Below, piece by piece: positions 17,396 through 26,775 of a stretch of DNA of 64,000 nucleotides (within the stretch, counting starts at the first letter, position 1; the number at the start of each line of letters is the position of its first letter). The position numbers were made by a program, and so were the translations under genes. The notes beneath the pieces were generated by a model that saw only the letters and a program-made list of their open reading frames with translations, did not search any database and was not told where the DNA came from. Source of the DNA: Vibrio artabrorum (GTDB taxonomy: Bacteria; Pseudomonadota; Gammaproteobacteria; Enterobacterales; Vibrionaceae); the NCBI RefSeq assembly GCF_024347295.1, contig NZ_AP025458.1, forward strand, positions 992,001 through 1,056,000, in the 5' to 3' direction.

Positions 17396-18127
17396 CTATT
17401 TACTTTTTTCGTCTAGCTTGGCTTTTATTATTGGATATAGTTTTTCGTATGGCAGGTAACCGGGCAGCAATGTGCCATCAATTAACATTGCTGGTGTACC
17501 TTGAACACCGAGTTTTGTAAACAAGTTATAGTTTTCAGCAACTTCAATCGATATCTCACTGTTTGAAGAAACGTCGTCGGCTACTTTGTTCTTGTTGGCT
17601 ACTTTCATTATCGATCGAAGGTTGTGAATTCCAGGCTTACTGATCAACATCTCTTCAACAGCTTTGTATTTTGCTTTGTCATTGTTCCAGACATTGATTC
17701 CAAAAGTTGCTGAGTTTACTGCTGAATCTCTCTCCTTTAGAGGGACATAAATACTTATCACCTTAATGTCATTAGGGAAATGATCCGCTATTTTTCGAAG
17801 AACAGGATCTAACTTTTTGCACCACGGGCAACTATAATCAGTCATGTTTACGATCGTCAGTTTTGGATGCTCGGAACCATACCAAGGGTGGTGTGGGTTG
17901 TTATAAATAAAGTCATGGCTCTCGGCTAACGTTTTATCGAAGCTACTTTGTTGATCTATATAAGCAGCCAGACTGTCATGAACCGAATCGATAATACCTT
18001 CATTTTGTTCTAACATCTGTGTTATTTCGGCAAGCTTTTCTTGCTTTGTCATTGCGTAAGTGACGGGTGAGAAAGCCAGTGTAACTAATATACATTTTGT
18101 GATGATGCTTTTTGTTATGAATTTCAT
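17396..18127 (-). CDS. scsC: Periplasmic thiol-disulfide protein, ScsC-like (DsbA/DsbG fold)
   Basis: A 243-residue secreted thioredoxin-fold protein. The signal peptide ends near SPVTYA. An N-terminal helical region of about 60 residues may oligomerise the protein. The active site is Cys100-Pro-Trp-Cys103, and the cis-proline loop is V-Q-G-T-P-A-M. ScsC proteins are kept reduced by ScsB and protect against copper and misfolded disulfides. It ends the scsB-scsD-scsC operon, 10 bases behind scsD. DsbC/DsbG-type isomerase is an alternative name for the same role. Confidence 0.8.
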   Translation of the reverse strand: MKFITKSIITKCILVTLAFSPVTYAMTKQEKLAEITQMLEQNEGIIDSVHDSLAAYIDQQSSFDKTLAESHDFIYNNPHHPWYGSEHPKLTIVNMTDYSCPWCKKLDPVLRKIADHFPNDIKVISIYVPLKERDSAVNSATFGINVWNNDKAKYKAVEEMLISKPGIHNLRSIMKVANKNKVADDVSSNSEISIEVAENYNLFTKLGVQGTPAMLIDGTLLPGYLPYEKLYPIIKAKLDEKSK

Positions 18128-18137
18128 ATTTTTCCTC

Positions 18138-18665
18138 TTAATACTTAGCTAACCACAGTCGGGCTGCGATGCCCATTGGCGTAGTAATTCCAGAAGTAAC
18201 ACTTGTTACTTTTCCATCATTAATCACAATGAGTGTTGGCGTTAAGGAGATCCCCCAATCGCGTGCTATTTTGCTTTGAGTGTCATTAATGTTGTCGTAG
18301 CTATATCCTTTAGCGTTCATGTAACGCCGAACTCTTTCATCTTTACCCGAAGTCAGTGATACACCAACAACGGGATAGCTTGATGAAAGCCAATCAACCA
18401 CCGGTGTCACAAATTTGCAGGCCACGCACCATGTGGTCCAAAAATAAACCAATACTGGCTCTTTCTTACTCATTTCAATTACATCTATCGGTTTACCGGA
18501 TAACGACATTCCGACCATTGGCGGAACGTTCTGCATTGGAACGTCTTTTGTACGCCAATAATCAACACCAAAGACCACGACCAACGCAAACAAGGTATAC
18601 AGCAATGCCGAGCTCAACTTCTGCTTTTTGGTCTGAGGTTTTGCCTTAGATTTTTTTCTCGTCAT
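18138..18665 (-). CDS. scsD: Membrane-anchored thioredoxin-like protein, ScsD-like
   Basis: A 175-residue TlpA-type protein. Lys-rich N-terminus, one membrane anchor (LLYTLFALVVVFGVDYW, residues 21-37), then a periplasmic thioredoxin domain with Cys80-Val-Ala-Cys83 (FWTTWCVACKF) and the cis-proline loop S-L-T-P-T-L. It overlaps the end of scsB by 4 bases, so the two are coupled. The partner reductant is expected to be ScsB. Confidence 0.82.
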   Translation of the reverse strand: MTRKKSKAKPQTKKQKLSSALLYTLFALVVVFGVDYWRTKDVPMQNVPPMVGMSLSGKPIDVIEMSKKEPVLVYFWTTWCVACKFVTPVVDWLSSSYPVVGVSLTSGKDERVRRYMNAKGYSYDNINDTQSKIARDWGISLTPTLIVINDGKVTSVTSGITTPMGIAARLWLAKY

Positions 18666-20761
18666 TCGTCATCACCTCTTGCCTTCTCAATGGCTTCCAT
18701 CACCGCATCACTGGTTAAGATGACAGGAAGCTCAATACCTTCCGGAGCATTAGGGCCATAAACCATATTGAACGGAACACCGAACCGGTTATGATCTTGT
18801 AGGTATGACGTGACACTATCACTTGGGACTGTCCAATCGCCCTCCATCGGCACTACATCACCTTCAGTCAATGCGCTGTAGACCGGATCTTGTAAAAGAA
18901 CACCTATCTTGTTTGCTTTACAAGTCACACACCAATCAGCGGTGACATCAACAAAAACCACTTGGCCATTAGCAACATGCTCATCAATGATTTCGGTGGA
19001 CAACGCTTCCCACTCAGGTTCTGGTGGCAGCATTTTGGATGTTGCTTTTTCGACAAATAACGAAGCAGAGATAACACTCACCAGCAGCAAGGCAACAGCC
19101 CCCGCAGTCTTGATTCCATGCACTTGAATCAATCTGACAAGCAATAGGCCAACACTGACCGCCAGTATTACGTATAGCCACAATTGAGGGACATGAGGTC
19201 GAAGTAAGCTAAAGAGCCAAACGCTAGTGATTAGCATCATTCCGCCGAATAGGTATTTAACACGGTTCATCCATGCCCCTGGTTTAGGCAGCGCCAAAGC
19301 TATCGATGGGAATGCAGCAACGATAATCCATGGAAGCGCCATACCAACGGCAAGTGCTGTGAAAATGCCAAACATCGTCGGGATAGTCGTGGCGAGGGCA
19401 AAGGCGACTGCTGTCCCAAGAAATGGAGCAGAGCATGGTGTAGCCAATAGCGTTGCGAACATACCTTGAGTAAAGTGCCCGACGTAGCTACTGTCGCCCT
19501 TGGTTGCCATCCATGTATTTGCATTTGATGAAAGACGAATCTCGAAAAGCCCTAACATGTTGGCGCTGAAAAGAGCGGTGATGATAAACATCCCACCGAT
19601 AAACCAGCCATTTTGGAACTGAATTCCCCAACCGATAACGCTGCCTGAAACTTTTAACACAGCCAAGAAAGTGGCGATTAACCAGAAGGATGCGAGGATA
19701 CCACTCGCAGATGCTAGGAATTGGAACCTAACTTGTTTTCTTGCCATGCCTTGAGCAGAAATAACCCCACTCAATTTCATTCCAAGCACAGGGAATACAC
19801 AGGGCATGATGGTGAGAATCAACCCACCTACTAGCGCCAAAAGTACCATACTTATCATGGAGCTATTACCCACTATGCCGTTGGCAACAGTGGCTGGGTA
19901 TTCTACGATGAAGTCTTTGTCTTTGATACTTACACGGATGTGTTGGTTGTTGAGATCGGGTGTGCCCATCCAGCTACTTACATCGTAAGTTGCAATGACT
20001 TGGTTATCTTCAATTTCAATGTGAGGAATACCAAAGTCTGCATCTTGCATTTCATCTGAATCACCATCTACGATTACATCAGGTGCCGTCCAGCCAATTT
20101 GATGCGTAGCAATAACTTGAAGTTGTGACTTGCGAGCATCCCAAATCGTAGATGTTCCCTCTACAAGTGGTGACTCTTTCGGCACTTCGCTCATTGCTTC
20201 TGCGTAGACAAGCATCGCGTCGTTATTTACGGTCATATCACTTGGGTTAAACACCAAGTTGATATCAAAATCCGTGAGAATACATATGGTGGTACATGAA
20301 GACATCGTCAGTACCGCATTCAGCTCAACAGGTTTGTTCATATCATCAATATGAAGATTCATCGGGAAGATGATGTTGTGCTTGTAGCCTAGCGTATCTA
20401 TGCCGAGCAAATTGAAGCGTTGAGGAAACTTCCAAAACCATTGCAGTTGCGAAACGTTCTTAGAGTTCTCTGTCCATTTGATCTTGGGCGCAATGCCGCC
20501 TTCACCAGGACTTCTCCAGTAAGTTTTCCATTCATCAGAAAGGTTCACTTCCAGATAACCCGCCGCGGTTTTATCTTTTTTATTAATTTGTCCTGTCATG
20601 ACAAAACGCGTTTCTATATACGGATGTAACTTGTCTTGCATCCAACCCGTGGTAACCGGAGTCATCGATTCGCTCGCACTTGCGTTCACAGTGAATGTTG
20701 AACACAGCGCAACGAATAGCCAAAGCACAACAAAGTGCAATGACATTTTGCTTTTAGGCAT
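18662..20761 (-). CDS. scsB: DsbD-like thiol:disulfide transporter, ScsB-like
   Basis: A 699-residue membrane protein that carries electrons from cytoplasmic thioredoxin to periplasmic partners. It has a signal peptide, a large N-terminal periplasmic domain (to about residue 290) with paired Cys (SSCTTICIL), a DsbD transmembrane core with M-P-C-V-F-P-V-L-G and T-P-C-S-A-P-F-L-G (the two core cysteines), and a C-terminal thioredoxin domain with ADWCVTCKAN near residue 610. The N-terminal domain is larger than in DsbD, as in ScsB. First gene of the scs set transcribed toward lower coordinates. Confidence 0.88.
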   Translation of the reverse strand: MPKSKMSLHFVVLWLFVALCSTFTVNASASESMTPVTTGWMQDKLHPYIETRFVMTGQINKKDKTAAGYLEVNLSDEWKTYWRSPGEGGIAPKIKWTENSKNVSQLQWFWKFPQRFNLLGIDTLGYKHNIIFPMNLHIDDMNKPVELNAVLTMSSCTTICILTDFDINLVFNPSDMTVNNDAMLVYAEAMSEVPKESPLVEGTSTIWDARKSQLQVIATHQIGWTAPDVIVDGDSDEMQDADFGIPHIEIEDNQVIATYDVSSWMGTPDLNNQHIRVSIKDKDFIVEYPATVANGIVGNSSMISMVLLALVGGLILTIMPCVFPVLGMKLSGVISAQGMARKQVRFQFLASASGILASFWLIATFLAVLKVSGSVIGWGIQFQNGWFIGGMFIITALFSANMLGLFEIRLSSNANTWMATKGDSSYVGHFTQGMFATLLATPCSAPFLGTAVAFALATTIPTMFGIFTALAVGMALPWIIVAAFPSIALALPKPGAWMNRVKYLFGGMMLITSVWLFSLLRPHVPQLWLYVILAVSVGLLLVRLIQVHGIKTAGAVALLLVSVISASLFVEKATSKMLPPEPEWEALSTEIIDEHVANGQVVFVDVTADWCVTCKANKIGVLLQDPVYSALTEGDVVPMEGDWTVPSDSVTSYLQDHNRFGVPFNMVYGPNAPEGIELPVILTSDAVMEAIEKARGDDE

Positions 20762-20816
20762 GTCTAATTTTTCCTTAAAAATGAATAATATGAGTGTTAG
20801 TTAAACGCTCTTATTC

Positions 20817-21239
20817 TCATTCTTTAAAGACACAGACCTTGAGATGGATGCGCCTACCCTTGTGAAGGATTGGCTCAGTGAATGGAGGGAAATATGGGAC
20901 AGTACTTAGCAGCCACGATACGACGACAATGAGTATGAAGTACGTGAATATAGCTTGATCATTGATTTGGTGGTGATCAAAATTTATCAGGTGTTCTGAT
21001 AGCTCACATTTATGGATGGATTGATCGTCTTTGGATTGAGATGCCTCATCAATAAAACCGCTACCATCATCAACCTTGTTTACCTGTAGAGCACTAGAAA
21101 TCGTAGAATCACTGTTTTCATCGTTTACTTTGCAACTTTGAATAAAACTCATATTACTGGCGAGACAGAAACAGATAACCCAACCCACTAATAATAGTGC
21201 GCGAAGAGTTAGCTGATGTGTGTTTCGACTTGAGATCAT
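20817..21239 (-). CDS. Two-span membrane protein next to scsB, function unknown
   Basis: A 140-residue protein with one hydrophobic segment near the start (LLLVGWVICFCLASNMSF), a polar middle of about 60 residues with scattered Cys and His (SIHKCELSEHLINFDHHQ), and a second membrane span (FTYFILIVVVSWLLSTV), then a short basic tail. It sits 55 bases upstream of scsB on the same strand, so it may be the first gene of the scs transcript and take the position ScsA has in Salmonella. I do not see enough similarity to call it ScsA. The ATG at 21239 lacks a strong ribosome site. Confidence 0.5.
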   Translation of the reverse strand: MISSRNTHQLTLRALLLVGWVICFCLASNMSFIQSCKVNDENSDSTISSALQVNKVDDGSGFIDEASQSKDDQSIHKCELSEHLINFDHHQINDQAIFTYFILIVVVSWLLSTVPYFPPFTEPILHKGRRIHLKVCVFKE

Positions 21240-21801
21240 ATCTAAACTGCAGATGTCTTGTGATGGTAAACGTAGCAATACGACTTAACTAAAACAATAA
21301 AGTTCAATTTTTTCGTATGGCCAATAATTTTCATGAATCAAAGCGATTGAATGTCGGAGATAGCTTATCCAAAAAACTGGATAAATGAAAATGAGTCATT
21401 TCCTTGGTATTGGCTAGCATCTAGATTGTCTGGTCAACTTTCTCGCGAATAACCAATTTCGATTGGGTTAATCCGCACCAGTCGTTTTGGGTACTCGTTT
21501 AGTGACTGACTATTCTGTAGCAATTTATGAGTTGCTAATACTTGCTTTTTCAAAATACACTTCTGTCCAAAGGTGTGCTACGCACATGTCCATCATGTTT
21601 TTCGATAGACTGATTGGAATGTGGTCATTGTTAAGTTGTTACCCAAACATGCAGACTTTCGGTGCAGAGTTATAAAGGATTAATGTGCAAGCATTACATC
21701 TGAAGCCAGCAATATATGTTCGCATAACTTGCTGGCTTGCTTCATATTTGTATCCTCAGTTTTCAACGTCACTGGTGATGCAAAGATGCTTAATCAAATC
21801 A
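21240..21801. other. Intergenic region, no gene supported
   Basis: About 560 bases between two minus-strand transcripts. Open frames here are short and show no family pattern. The notable structure is the 10-bp perfect inverted repeat AAGCCAGCAA/TTGCTGGCTT at 21703-21712 and 21729-21738 with a 16-base loop, lying just beyond the FTR1 gene's 3' end. Confidence 0.5.
21703..21738. terminator. Possible terminator or structured RNA after the FTR1 gene
   Basis: Perfect 10-bp arms with a 16-base loop, 64 bases past the FTR1 stop. No strong T tract follows on either strand, so termination efficiency is uncertain. Confidence 0.4.
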
Positions 21802-22632
21802 CTAAGCGGCGGTTTTTGCTCTTGTTAACTTCTTTGTTTGACGGTGAGTTAATACAAACAGAATGCTTAATGTCGCTACGTATACAATAAGTTGCGCTAA
21901 GCTTGGTTTTTCTGTGTACCCAAACATTACGTGAATAAATAGACCAAACCAATTTGAATGGTGATCAAGCAGGGCGGTGCTATTCCATAATGGATTGATG
22001 AGCGGATTAATGAGCCCCGCAGAAGTAAACTTACTTACGGCATTTATGGCCATACCGGCGGCTAAAAATGACATCAATACAGCAAAGAAATTGAATACTT
22101 TACCAAGGTTGATTTTAATGAAGCCAAAGTACATAGCAACGCCAGCTACAATCGCACCTACCGATCCCATTAAGCTTCCACTTAGTATTGAAGCCCCGGT
22201 GGTTTCGCTATCGCTGGTTAAGCCTAAAAGAAATAATACAACTTCAATACCTTCACGGAACACACAAAAGAAAGCGACTAAACTTAGCGAAAATAAAGGT
22301 TTATTGTTTTCTTTGATATCATTCACTGAAGCTTTGATATCTTGAGAAGCTTTCATTCCGTTTGATTTCATCCAAATAACGGTATAACCAATTAAAATAC
22401 TCGATAACGCGAGGATGATTCCCCCGGTCATTTTCCCCTCAATTAATGCCGTAATTGTTGCGTTGTTTAACGCGATAATCGCGAGTAATAAAGAGATAAG
22501 GATTCCAGTTCCAGTCCCTCCTAAAATCCATTTTGAGCTCTTGGCTATCTCTTTTGTTGCGGCTAAAAGCAAAGAAACAATAATGGCCATTTCTAAGCCT
22601 TCTCTAAATACAATGGTCATACTGGCGAACAC
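21802..22632 (-). CDS. FTR1-family iron permease
   Basis: A 276-residue membrane protein of the FTR1/EfeU family. Two R-E-G-[LI]-E motifs, FREGLEMA near residue 9 and FREGIEVV near residue 125, are the iron-binding helices that define the family. About seven membrane spans. The start is GTG at 22632 with AGGG seven bases ahead. A Fur-like box lies about 42 bases upstream. No EfeO or EfeB partner is next to it, so the redox or periplasmic partner is elsewhere or not needed. Confidence 0.88.
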   Translation of the reverse strand: MFASMTIVFREGLEMAIIVSLLLAATKEIAKSSKWILGGTGTGILISLLLAIIALNNATITALIEGKMTGGIILALSSILIGYTVIWMKSNGMKASQDIKASVNDIKENNKPLFSLSLVAFFCVFREGIEVVLFLLGLTSDSETTGASILSGSLMGSVGAIVAGVAMYFGFIKINLGKVFNFFAVLMSFLAAGMAINAVSKFTSAGLINPLINPLWNSTALLDHHSNWFGLFIHVMFGYTEKPSLAQLIVYVATLSILFVLTHRQTKKLTRAKTAA

Positions 22633-22673
22633 AATAACACCCTATTTTGTTAAGTAAGTTAATGCATGATAAT

Positions 22674-22692
22674 GCAAGTTATTATCAATTGC
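22674..22692 (-). promoter_or_regulatory. Probable Fur box upstream of the FTR1 gene
   Basis: The minus strand reads GCAATTGATAATAACTTGC, which by eye agrees with about 12 of 19 positions of the classic Fur consensus, with an intact TGATAAT centre. It is inside a larger inverted repeat AATGCAA/TTGCATT. Position ahead of an iron permease gene fits iron repression. Confidence 0.55.
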
Positions 22693-22761
22693 ATTTGTGT
22701 TTATGGAAACTTATATTGACAAAACAGGCCAAACTTGACGACTTTGCAGAATTGCTCTTAT

Positions 22762-22793
22762 AAAAAAACACCGTTTTTCAGCGGTGTTTTGTT
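22762..22793. terminator. Bidirectional terminator after ttrA
   Basis: AACACCG (22767-22773) and CGGTGTT (22782-22788) form a stem with A and T tracts on both sides. It ends the ttrBCA transcript 36 bases beyond ttrA. Confidence 0.8.
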
Positions 22794-22823
22794 TAGGAGC
22801 GAAGTGGTACGGTTATTGTTGTA

Positions 22824-25805
22824 CTACTTGATTTTTGAGATGCGTACTTTCGTATCATAGAATACGGCAGACCCACCGACCTTATCTATCAGGCCCATGT
22901 TGGTCACATCCGGATCGGTTCGCATTATTGGGTTTAGGTTGAAACCGGCTTTGCGTTGCTTACTTCCTTCTATCACGACACCGTCAACTTCATAGTTAGA
23001 AGCCCCATAGCCATTGTGACCAAAGCCTACAATGAAGCTGATTGCATCCTCGGCTATGCCTTCGCGAAGTTTGACTTCAGCCTCTCGAACTCCATTCACA
23101 CTCTCAATTTTGATCATGTCACCCGTTTTAAGCCCTTTCTCTTCACCAGTTCGCTTGTTTATTTCTGCGTAGTTTGTTGGTGTTATTTGGCGGATAGAGC
23201 TGGCAGCAGCGAGTCGTGAGTGACTTTGTAGTGCTGACTTTCTTGTTAGGATCGTCATATCAAAGCCTGCATCAAGAGAGGACAGTGGCTTGTTAAGTGC
23301 GGTCATAGGTTGCGTGTAAACCGCATGCCCTTTGAACTTTTCACCTGTCATACTATCAATGGTCGTTGCGACTTTTTCTGAGTACATCGAGATGCAACTG
23401 TCGTATTTGTGAGTGAGTTGCTCTCCTTTACGACGATTATTTACCGACTCAAACAGGCCTCCACGGCTAATCGTGAATAGCACATCTAGCCACTCATTGG
23501 CTTTTAGCGTGCTCTTATGCTGTTGGTAGAATTCGTCAAGTCCAGTGATTCTTAACTCTTCATCAGTGATCTCTGGAATGTTGCCAAAATTGTGTGCAAG
23601 GTTAGCGACTCCCTTGATGTAATAATCCGACATCGTATTGAGTGGCCATAGCTTGCCGTTGCTGTCTGGAATAGCATTAGGACCAAAGCCGGGCATGTTC
23701 AGTTCAATGGCAACATCGATGAGGAATTGTTCATAGCTCATGTGATGACCCGCCGGTGTTTTATCCGTAATCGGTTCAACCACAGGAGTTCGAACAGCGG
23801 TTCCTTTTACTAGCGTGGCTTCCATCATCGGGTGGTGAACATACTGCTCTAAGTACATTAGGTCAGGGATCACGTAATCGGCATACGCTGAACTGTCGCC
23901 AATCACGATGTCTGAAGCAATCAGAAGAGGGACTTGCTCAGGATCTGAGATGCTGGCGATGATTTCATCTCGCCCTGTTGATGGTGTTGAGTACAGCGGT
24001 GTACACATGTGCCAGAGTAGAATGTCAGCCTTGTAAGGGTATCCCTCGATAAGTGATGGGATGATTTCACTGAATACGTCTTTAGTTAACGGGAACCAAG
24101 GGCGAGAGGCTGGGTATGGGTTTTGTCCATTATCTACCTTTTGCTTGTATTCGTGAGAATCCTCATACGCCATTCTCTCACGAGTAATGTGTAGACCTTT
24201 TGGAGATGTTTTTAAGTTCGGGATGGTCTTGAGATCGTAAGCACCAGCGTTGTAATCGAAACCGCCGCCGCCAACCGAGATGCCGCCCGTCCAGTTCATG
24301 TTGCCCATCATTACGTTGATTTGATTAATCAAGAAACCGGTGTAGTACCCATTTGGGTGTTGTGCTATCCCACGATAGAACTCGACCGCTGATTTGCGTC
24401 CGGCTTTGGCGATACCATTTGCTAGCCATTCTAGTTTCTCAATTTCAACACCGCTCTGCTCACTGTACTCTGCCATAGTTTGGCTAAACACAGACTCTTT
24501 TAGGAGTGAGAAAGAGGTCGCGACTTTATTTCCGTTGAGCTCGCCTTTGAATTCAATGTCTGCGATGTCGACTGTATCGAAAGGTACGATATTCCCGTGT
24601 TCATCGGCAACCAGATTTTTGCCATTCTGGCGTGCAAAATGACCGGTTTCGAGATCGATTAAGTATGATGCATTTGTGTACGACAGTTCACCGTAACGCT
24701 TCGCTGATTTTTGGGTTGGGTGGCTGAGGTAGCTGCGATTAAACCCATCGCTTTCAATCAGTGCTCGTAGGATTGCAGCTGCAATTGCTCCGTCTGTGCC
24801 AATTTTAGGACAAACCCAGTGCATATTGGGTGAGGTCTGCACTGTACGTGGGAGCACAGGGTCTACAACAGTGATTTGAGCGCCTTTTACTCTCGCTTCT
24901 GCACTGTATTTACCCATGGTTTGCATTGGGAAGTTCGCTTCACCAGGGGCGGTGCCGAAGAAGATCATGAACTCGGATTCAGTGATGTCGGCTTTGGCGT
25001 TATGTTTGCCTCCGTAAACTTCACCGGTCGCAATGTGGTGCGATAGTTCACAGATGTTTGTGTGTTCGTAATTATTAACGGTACCGAACGAGTTGCAGAA
25101 TCGACTTTGGAAGTCTTTGCGGCTCTTAACGATACGACCTGCTTGGAGTACAAACTTATTGCTCTTAAAACCGTAGTCGGGGTTTTGTGGGTCAATTAAA
25201 GTCTCTCGCTCTTGGTACAGGTGTTTAAAGCCTCTTACCTCGAGATTCTGACTCTTAGGATCGGTTGTGTCCGCGAATATTTTTCCGCCGTGCACGGTGT
25301 CGGAGATGAGTTCCTTCCAAGTGATCGTTTTCCACTTGCCTTCTCCACGTTTACCAACACGTTTTAGTGGTGCGGTAATTCGATATTTGTCGTATAGAGT
25401 TTCTATCCCTGCATTACCACGAGCACAAACGGTGCCCACGGCTGCAGCGGTAGCAGAAATCGGTGTGGTGATGTCGGTAAAATCAATCTTCGTATTCGGG
25501 TGGTAAGGATTACCTGTAATGCGTTCGATGGTTCCCGTTGTATTGTTGATTTTTACACGCAAGCCACACTCTGAGTGGCATTGGAGACAGGTGGTGTGCT
25601 TTACGCAATAGTCATTGGCAATGTCGTGTTTGCCAAGTTCGTTCATGCGCCATTCAACATTGTCTGAGTTACCGTATGCTTTGTAGTTTACCGGTTCTCC
25701 GTTTTTGCTCATTGTTAGTGTACGAGCAAAGATGTCAGAGTAGGCAAGGCCACCCGTTGCGATGCCAAGGCACGCAGCACCTTTGAGAACTTTACGTCTA
25801 TCCAT
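22824..25805 (-). CDS. ttrA: Tetrathionate reductase catalytic subunit A
   Basis: A 993-residue molybdopterin oxidoreductase. The N-terminus has a Tat signal (MDRRKVLKGAACLG), so it is exported folded. The 4Fe-4S motif CLQCHSECG with a fourth Cys in VCARGNAG follows, then the large molybdopterin guanine dinucleotide domains and the C-terminal dinucleotide-binding domain. Length and the B-C-A gene order match TtrA. It reduces tetrathionate to thiosulfate on the periplasmic side during anaerobic respiration. ATG at 25805 follows GAGGA and lies just past the ttrC stop. Other reductases of the same superfamily (polysulfide, arsenate) are less likely given length and neighbours. Confidence 0.85.
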   Translation of the reverse strand: MDRRKVLKGAACLGIATGGLAYSDIFARTLTMSKNGEPVNYKAYGNSDNVEWRMNELGKHDIANDYCVKHTTCLQCHSECGLRVKINNTTGTIERITGNPYHPNTKIDFTDITTPISATAAAVGTVCARGNAGIETLYDKYRITAPLKRVGKRGEGKWKTITWKELISDTVHGGKIFADTTDPKSQNLEVRGFKHLYQERETLIDPQNPDYGFKSNKFVLQAGRIVKSRKDFQSRFCNSFGTVNNYEHTNICELSHHIATGEVYGGKHNAKADITESEFMIFFGTAPGEANFPMQTMGKYSAEARVKGAQITVVDPVLPRTVQTSPNMHWVCPKIGTDGAIAAAILRALIESDGFNRSYLSHPTQKSAKRYGELSYTNASYLIDLETGHFARQNGKNLVADEHGNIVPFDTVDIADIEFKGELNGNKVATSFSLLKESVFSQTMAEYSEQSGVEIEKLEWLANGIAKAGRKSAVEFYRGIAQHPNGYYTGFLINQINVMMGNMNWTGGISVGGGGFDYNAGAYDLKTIPNLKTSPKGLHITRERMAYEDSHEYKQKVDNGQNPYPASRPWFPLTKDVFSEIIPSLIEGYPYKADILLWHMCTPLYSTPSTGRDEIIASISDPEQVPLLIASDIVIGDSSAYADYVIPDLMYLEQYVHHPMMEATLVKGTAVRTPVVEPITDKTPAGHHMSYEQFLIDVAIELNMPGFGPNAIPDSNGKLWPLNTMSDYYIKGVANLAHNFGNIPEITDEELRITGLDEFYQQHKSTLKANEWLDVLFTISRGGLFESVNNRRKGEQLTHKYDSCISMYSEKVATTIDSMTGEKFKGHAVYTQPMTALNKPLSSLDAGFDMTILTRKSALQSHSRLAAASSIRQITPTNYAEINKRTGEEKGLKTGDMIKIESVNGVREAEVKLREGIAEDAISFIVGFGHNGYGASNYEVDGVVIEGSKQRKAGFNLNPIMRTDPDVTNMGLIDKVGGSAVFYDTKVRISKIK

Positions 25806-25806
25806 C

Positions 25807-26775
25807 TTATTTATCCTCGATTTTTTTAACAAGAGCAGGAACAGCAAGCAATAGGGCGCAGAATACGCCGCCTGCTAGTAGTAGAGATGCTGCGGTATAG
25901 AAGAATTCATGCCCTTCAGGGGAGAATAATGAGATACCGGCACCGTGAGGGCTTATCCCTTCACCACCGACAAGTAAGCAGTATCGAACGAAGTAAGCAC
26001 TGATGCCGGATAGTATCAATGCTAGTAGAGTGCTGGCGCGTGATCGGCCAGTAAGCATGAAGACGAGAGCAAGCGTAAAACCACCGACGGCAAGCCATTC
26101 GAGATTGGCGAAGTGAGTATCTAGAAGCGCTTTAGACAGTCTAACTTCAGAGCCTGAGAATTTAACGGCCCACCAGTTCACGAGCAGTAGGAATGTGACG
26201 TTGACGAAGACTGCTGTGCGTAAGATGTCGGTACGCGTGCTATTCGGCTCTTTAGACAGTGCATTAAATAGCAAAGAACCCACGGTTAAACCCGTTAGTG
26301 AAGTGAGGACCACACTTAGTGGTGAGTTCCATAGCGCGACGCCATGCTCATTCATCATCCAGATACCAGAGTACGCAGGTAAGAATAGACCTAGGGCGAT
26401 AATACCTGCACGAAGTGGGTTGAATAGTTTTTCTAATAGGGCGTTGTACGGGGCAAAGACCGACAGTAATAGTAATCCCATGAAAGCTGGGATGGCGGGT
26501 ACACCGTATTTGATGATAGATCCGTTCCAGTTTTCCCATCCACTTGTGAAGCCGTAAATCAATCGACCTTGTTGTTGAACTTCAGCGAGTACGTTTAGGG
26601 TTGCACAAAGGGCTAGAACAACAGCCACGATCTGAGGAATGTAGTTTTTACTTGGCTTTTTATTTGAAATAGCCCAAGTCACACCGAGTCCACCTGCGAT
26701 CCCTGCTAAAAGCGAGTAGTTGACAAAGAGAAGACCAAAAGGCATTTGGTTCGATACATTGATAATATTAATCAT
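25807..26775 (-). CDS. ttrC: Tetrathionate reductase membrane subunit C (NrfD/PsrC family)
   Basis: A 322-residue integral membrane protein with about nine hydrophobic helices and no haem-ligand pattern, as in NrfD-type quinol dehydrogenases. It would oxidise menaquinol and pass electrons to TtrB. Its start overlaps the ttrB end by 8 bases, and its stop is one base before ttrA begins, so all three are coupled. Confidence 0.85.
   Translation of the reverse strand: MINIINVSNQMPFGLLFVNYSLLAGIAGGLGVTWAISNKKPSKNYIPQIVAVVLALCATLNVLAEVQQQGRLIYGFTSGWENWNGSIIKYGVPAIPAFMGLLLLSVFAPYNALLEKLFNPLRAGIIALGLFLPAYSGIWMMNEHGVALWNSPLSVVLTSLTGLTVGSLLFNALSKEPNSTRTDILRTAVFVNVTFLLLVNWWAVKFSGSEVRLSKALLDTHFANLEWLAVGGFTLALVFMLTGRSRASTLLALILSGISAYFVRYCLLVGGEGISPHGAGISLFSPEGHEFFYTAASLLLAGGVFCALLLAVPALVKKIEDK

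Noticed and set aside
21487..21675. Plus-strand 62-codon frame near the FTR1 gene
   Set aside because: Composition is not protein-like, it has no clear start signals, and no partner gene.
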